From contig QJVW01000079.1 in the NCBI GenBank assembly GCA_003235575.1, positions 89,525 to 151,106 of the forward strand: a stretch of 61,582 bases of DNA. Direction: 5' to 3'. Below are positions 58,646 through 61,582 of the stretch, in pieces. Source of the stretch: Candidatus Eiseniibacteriota bacterium. GTDB taxonomy: Bacteria > Eisenbacteria > RBG-16-71-46 > SZUA-252. How positions within the stretch are numbered: position 1 is the stretch's first letter; each line of letters begins with the position of its first letter. Position numbers and translations under genes: made by a program. The notes below the pieces were generated by a model, which saw nothing but the letters and a program-made list of their open reading frames with translations, did no database searches and had not been told where the DNA came from.

Positions 58646-59919
58646 CGCTTCACTCGTTTTCGGGTCGTCGCCGGGAACAGGCTGGAGTCGGCCAGGGCGG
58701 CCTCCAGGACCATCGTGGCGGCGCCCACGGCCGAGGCTTGCTCGCCCAGCTGGCTCGTCTTGATCTCGCACGCCACGAGGGAACTGATGAGCGTGCGGCG
58801 GCGCACGGTTTCACGCAGGGGCTCCAGCAGGACGTCGCCGAGGCGGGCCAGCCCGCCGCCGAGGATGACCATGGCCGGGTTCATGAGATTGAGGAAGCCC
58901 GCCACGGCGATGCCGAGGTGCTCGGCGGCCTCGCTCACGACGGCCATGGCCAGTGGATCGCCCGCCAAGGCGGCGTCCTCGATCGAGACCAGTGTGAGAT
59001 TCGTGCCGGCCAGGATGCTGGAAGGGTATTCCGCGAGCAGCGTCCGCGCCCGCTCCACCAACTCGGGCGCGCCGACGAGCGTGGCGAGGCAGCCGTTGAG
59101 TCCGCAGATGCAGGGGCGGCCGTGGGGGTCGATCGCCATGTGCCCGATCTCACCCGCGACGCCCGTGGCCCCCCGGTAGATGCGGCCATTGATGACGTGG
59201 CCGAGACCGAGGCCGGTCGCCACCTTGATGTAGGCGAAGTCGTCCACCGCGCGACCGGCGCCCCACCATCGCTCCCCGAGCGCGGCGAGATTCGCGTCGT
59301 TGTCGACCATGACGGGCACGCCGAAGCGCTCCGTCAACGCCCCGAGTCCCAGGGCGCCCTGCCAGTCGGGGAGCACGACCTCGGAAAGTTTGTCGGGCTG
59401 GCGGGGATCGACCGGGCTCGGAACGGCGACGCCGATGCCGACCAGGCGTCGCGGACCCGCGGGCCAGGACGATAGGCATTCGTCGCATAGTTCGGTGATG
59501 AGCGCCCGCGTGCCCACGGGATCGGTTCGAACGGGGTGGCTTCGCTCCTTGGAGGTAAGCACGTGGCCGCGCAGGTCGGTCAGGGCGACCGCGACATGCG
59601 ATGCGCCCATGTCGACGCCGAGAATGGCGAACGCGTCGTCTTGGAATTCAAGGACCACCGGCGGTCTGCCGCCGTTCGACGGCCCCACGCCGACCTCGGC
59701 GATGAGTCCGGTGGGGAAGAGGGCGTCCACGGTTTCCGATACGGTCGAACGGGAAAGACCCGTGCGTCGCGAGATCTCAGCGCGCGATATCCGCTGCTCA
59801 CGCCAGATCAGGCGGAGGTTCGAGTCCACCAGCGGACTGCGGCGAGCCGGAACGCCGCGTCGCGGCACGCGCTTGGCCGTACGCCGCTTCTTGGCTCCCA
59901 TCGCTGACTTCCTAGCCAC
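58642..59919 (-). CDS. ROK family transcriptional regulator (NagC/XylR type)
   Basis: N-terminal wHTH (ISRAEISRRTGLSRSTVSETVDALFPTGLI), DNDANLAALGE, ROK zinc motif CICGLNGCL. Confidence 0.93.
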   Translation of the reverse strand: MARKSAMGAKKRRTAKRVPRRGVPARRSPLVDSNLRLIWREQRISRAEISRRTGLSRSTVSETVDALFPTGLIAEVGVGPSNGGRPPVVLEFQDDAFAILGVDMGASHVAVALTDLRGHVLTSKERSHPVRTDPVGTRALITELCDECLSSWPAGPRRLVGIGVAVPSPVDPRQPDKLSEVVLPDWQGALGLGALTERFGVPVMVDNDANLAALGERWWGAGRAVDDFAYIKVATGLGLGHVINGRIYRGATGVAGEIGHMAIDPHGRPCICGLNGCLATLVGAPELVERARTLLAEYPSSILAGTNLTLVSIEDAALAGDPLAMAVVSEAAEHLGIAVAGFLNLMNPAMVILGGGLARLGDVLLEPLRETVRRRTLISSLVACEIKTSQLGEQASAVGAATMVLEAALADSSLFPATTRKRVKR

Positions 59920-59939
59920 GCCTACCCTCCACGGTCCGT

Positions 59940-61325
59940 CTAGTTATGAAAGTAGACATTGTCCACGTAAACCGTACTTGCGTCGCCCGAAATGATGAGT
60001 TGCGTCAGGTGCGATCGGGACGCGAGTCCGACCGTGGGGTCCATGAACTCCGACAGCGGAATCTCGAGCCCGACCCAGGAGCCGCTCACGAACGGGGGGG
60101 TGGAGCCGGCGTTGAACGTGAGTTCGCGCTGCGTATCGCGATTCTCGCCCGTGCCCAGATAGGCGCCATCCGCCCCGAAGTCGACGAGTTTGATCTTGAA
60201 TTGCGTCCCGGCGGGCGCATAGACGTCCATGTGGAAGTGCGTCATCGTCGTGGCGTCGACCGGGTTCGCGATGAACTCGATTCCCGCGTACACGAGACCC
60301 GTGTAGATCTTCAGATCGTCGCCGAAGATGCTGAGGTCCGCGACGTTGGCGACGTCCCAATCGGCGGACCACTTGTCCACCGGCACGTCCGCATAGGCAT
60401 TGGAGAAGAGGGAAATGACGTTGCCGGCCGGCACGTTCGGCACGGGCGCCAGCCCCGGCGTGAACGGGCCGGCATTGATGTTCACCGCGCCGGTTACCGG
60501 TGTCGCGGCGAGCATGGCGCTGACGACGGCGTTGCCCGCTCCGACGACACGAATGACGGTGCCGTCCACGACCGCCACGGCTTCATTCGAGGAGGCGTAC
60601 GTGAAGTAATTCGGTGAGTGGTCGACCACGACCGTTCCAATCCCCGCCACGTCGAAGGTGACCTTCGTCCCGGCCACGCTGGCCGTAGAGCCGACGAACG
60701 CGTTCAGAGACTGACCGACCATGGCGGGTCGGGGATTGGAGATGGTGTCGAGCTTCTCGAATCTCACGTCGTCGAACCAGAGGTCGTAGCCGCTACCGCC
60801 CTGAGCCGCCGCGGCGAAGAAGAAGAGTCCGCGTTCGGCGGTGAGTTTGCCGGGGTCCGGGATCGGGATTACTTGTTTCGTCCAGGTTGTCGTCACCGGA
60901 AGCGACGTGCGCCGCGCCTCGAACCGCGAGGTGCCGGTATTGTCGTTGCCCAGGCCCACGACGTCGAGGGTCACCGTCTTGCTCGCTTTCGCATAGAAGG
61001 TGAGGGCGTTGTAGCCGGTTAGGTCGCGAGCGCGGAGGGTCGTGAACGCGCCCCCCGCGTAGCCCCCGCCGGGGTTCGGCACCGTCACGCGGAGGCAGCC
61101 CGTGCCCTCGAATTGCTCGGAGGCGTCGGTGCCCAGGGCGTCGAGTTTCGAGTTCCCGAAGGCTTCGAACGATACGGCGCCGGTGAAGGCATCCTGGAAA
61201 ACCACCGCGTCGGTGGGAAGGGGCCAGGGGCTCAGGGGACCCGTGTCCCGACTGCAGCCAGCGGCTGCGACGACGATGGCGAGGGAAATCAGCCCAAGAC
61301 GTTGGTGCAAGGATCGTAGCTTCAT
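59940..61325 (-). CDS. Surface lipoprotein with carbohydrate-binding-like/beta-sandwich domains and Big-like domain
   Basis: Lipobox VVAAAGC; two WxFDDVRF / YVDNVYF-type domains typical of glucan-binding partners of GH16. Confidence 0.75.
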   Translation of the reverse strand: MKLRSLHQRLGLISLAIVVAAAGCSRDTGPLSPWPLPTDAVVFQDAFTGAVSFEAFGNSKLDALGTDASEQFEGTGCLRVTVPNPGGGYAGGAFTTLRARDLTGYNALTFYAKASKTVTLDVVGLGNDNTGTSRFEARRTSLPVTTTWTKQVIPIPDPGKLTAERGLFFFAAAAQGGSGYDLWFDDVRFEKLDTISNPRPAMVGQSLNAFVGSTASVAGTKVTFDVAGIGTVVVDHSPNYFTYASSNEAVAVVDGTVIRVVGAGNAVVSAMLAATPVTGAVNINAGPFTPGLAPVPNVPAGNVISLFSNAYADVPVDKWSADWDVANVADLSIFGDDLKIYTGLVYAGIEFIANPVDATTMTHFHMDVYAPAGTQFKIKLVDFGADGAYLGTGENRDTQRELTFNAGSTPPFVSGSWVGLEIPLSEFMDPTVGLASRSHLTQLIISGDASTVYVDNVYFHN

Positions 61326-61398
61326 TCCACCCCTCCGGTCCGGACAGGCCGCTGGATCCGGCAAGGAGCGCGGCGCCGGGCGCGCGGACAAGAGACAG

Positions 61399-61423
61399 AC
61401 TTTGTTTTGTACCCGAACAATCT
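61399..61423. promoter_or_regulatory. Operator site 4 overlapping the minus-strand promoter of the ROK operon
   Basis: ACTTTGTTTTGTACCCGAACAATCT (reverse orientation). Minus strand -35 TTGACT, 17 bp, -10 TAGATT (61419-61447); extra half-site ACTTTGTTCGG at 61452-61462. Confidence 0.75.
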
Positions 61424-61487
61424 AGGGTAGTCGCCGTCCCAAGTCAAGCGGACTTTGTTCGGCCCCGGGGCGGGCGCCATCGGGACC

Positions 61488-61582
61488 CTATCCCTCGATC
61501 TTGTAGATCTCCCGCCGGCCACGCTCGATCAGGTCGTGGTAGCCCTTCATGATCGCCTCGAATTCCTTCATGGCTTCGGGGT
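61488..61582 (-). CDS. C-terminal fragment of an unidentified protein truncated by window end
   Basis: Minus-strand open frame ...PEAMKEFEAIMKGYHDLIERGRREIYKIEG*, ending TAG at 61488-61490. Confidence 0.5.
   Translation of the reverse strand, partial: PEAMKEFEAIMKGYHDLIERGRREIYKIEG

Overview
This is a high-GC, gene-dense bacterial chromosome segment. Recurrent FlgD/T9SS-like C-terminal domains and the many Hanks-type kinases suggest an Eisenbacteria- or Gemmatimonadota-like lineage, but that is inference only. I support about 38 protein-coding genes and see no convincing rRNA, tRNA, CRISPR or transposon. (1) 1-33 kb holds five Ser/Thr protein kinases with varied C-terminal modules, including a thioredoxin-like fusion and one predicted pseudokinase (HRD to HRN). 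It also holds SYLF, NYN/LOTUS, GH15, M16, M23, M32, Rieske oxygenase and MscL genes. (2) 14.7-19.5 kb holds an OpuC-type ABC transporter (ATPase plus substrate-binding-protein/permease fusion) next to an egtB-egtD pair. This is a candidate ergothioneine synthesis and transport locus. (3) 33.5-38.4 kb is a maeB / alanine dehydrogenase / CoA-transferase operon. (4) 38.5-61.4 kb is a beta-glucan (probably beta-1,3-glucan) utilisation locus: two GH16, GH17, GH1, a large GH94-clan-like phosphorylase candidate, an Opp-type ABC importer, a glycosidase fused to a predicted outer-membrane beta-barrel, secreted FlgD-tail proteins and a ROK regulator. The strongest new signal is a 25-bp imperfect palindrome (consensus ACTATGTTCG-N6-AAACAAAGT). 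It occurs at four intergenic sites, each overlapping a recognisable 17-bp-spaced promoter, and so defines a putative ROK regulon of about 15 genes. All family calls come from reading the sequence; no database search was run.
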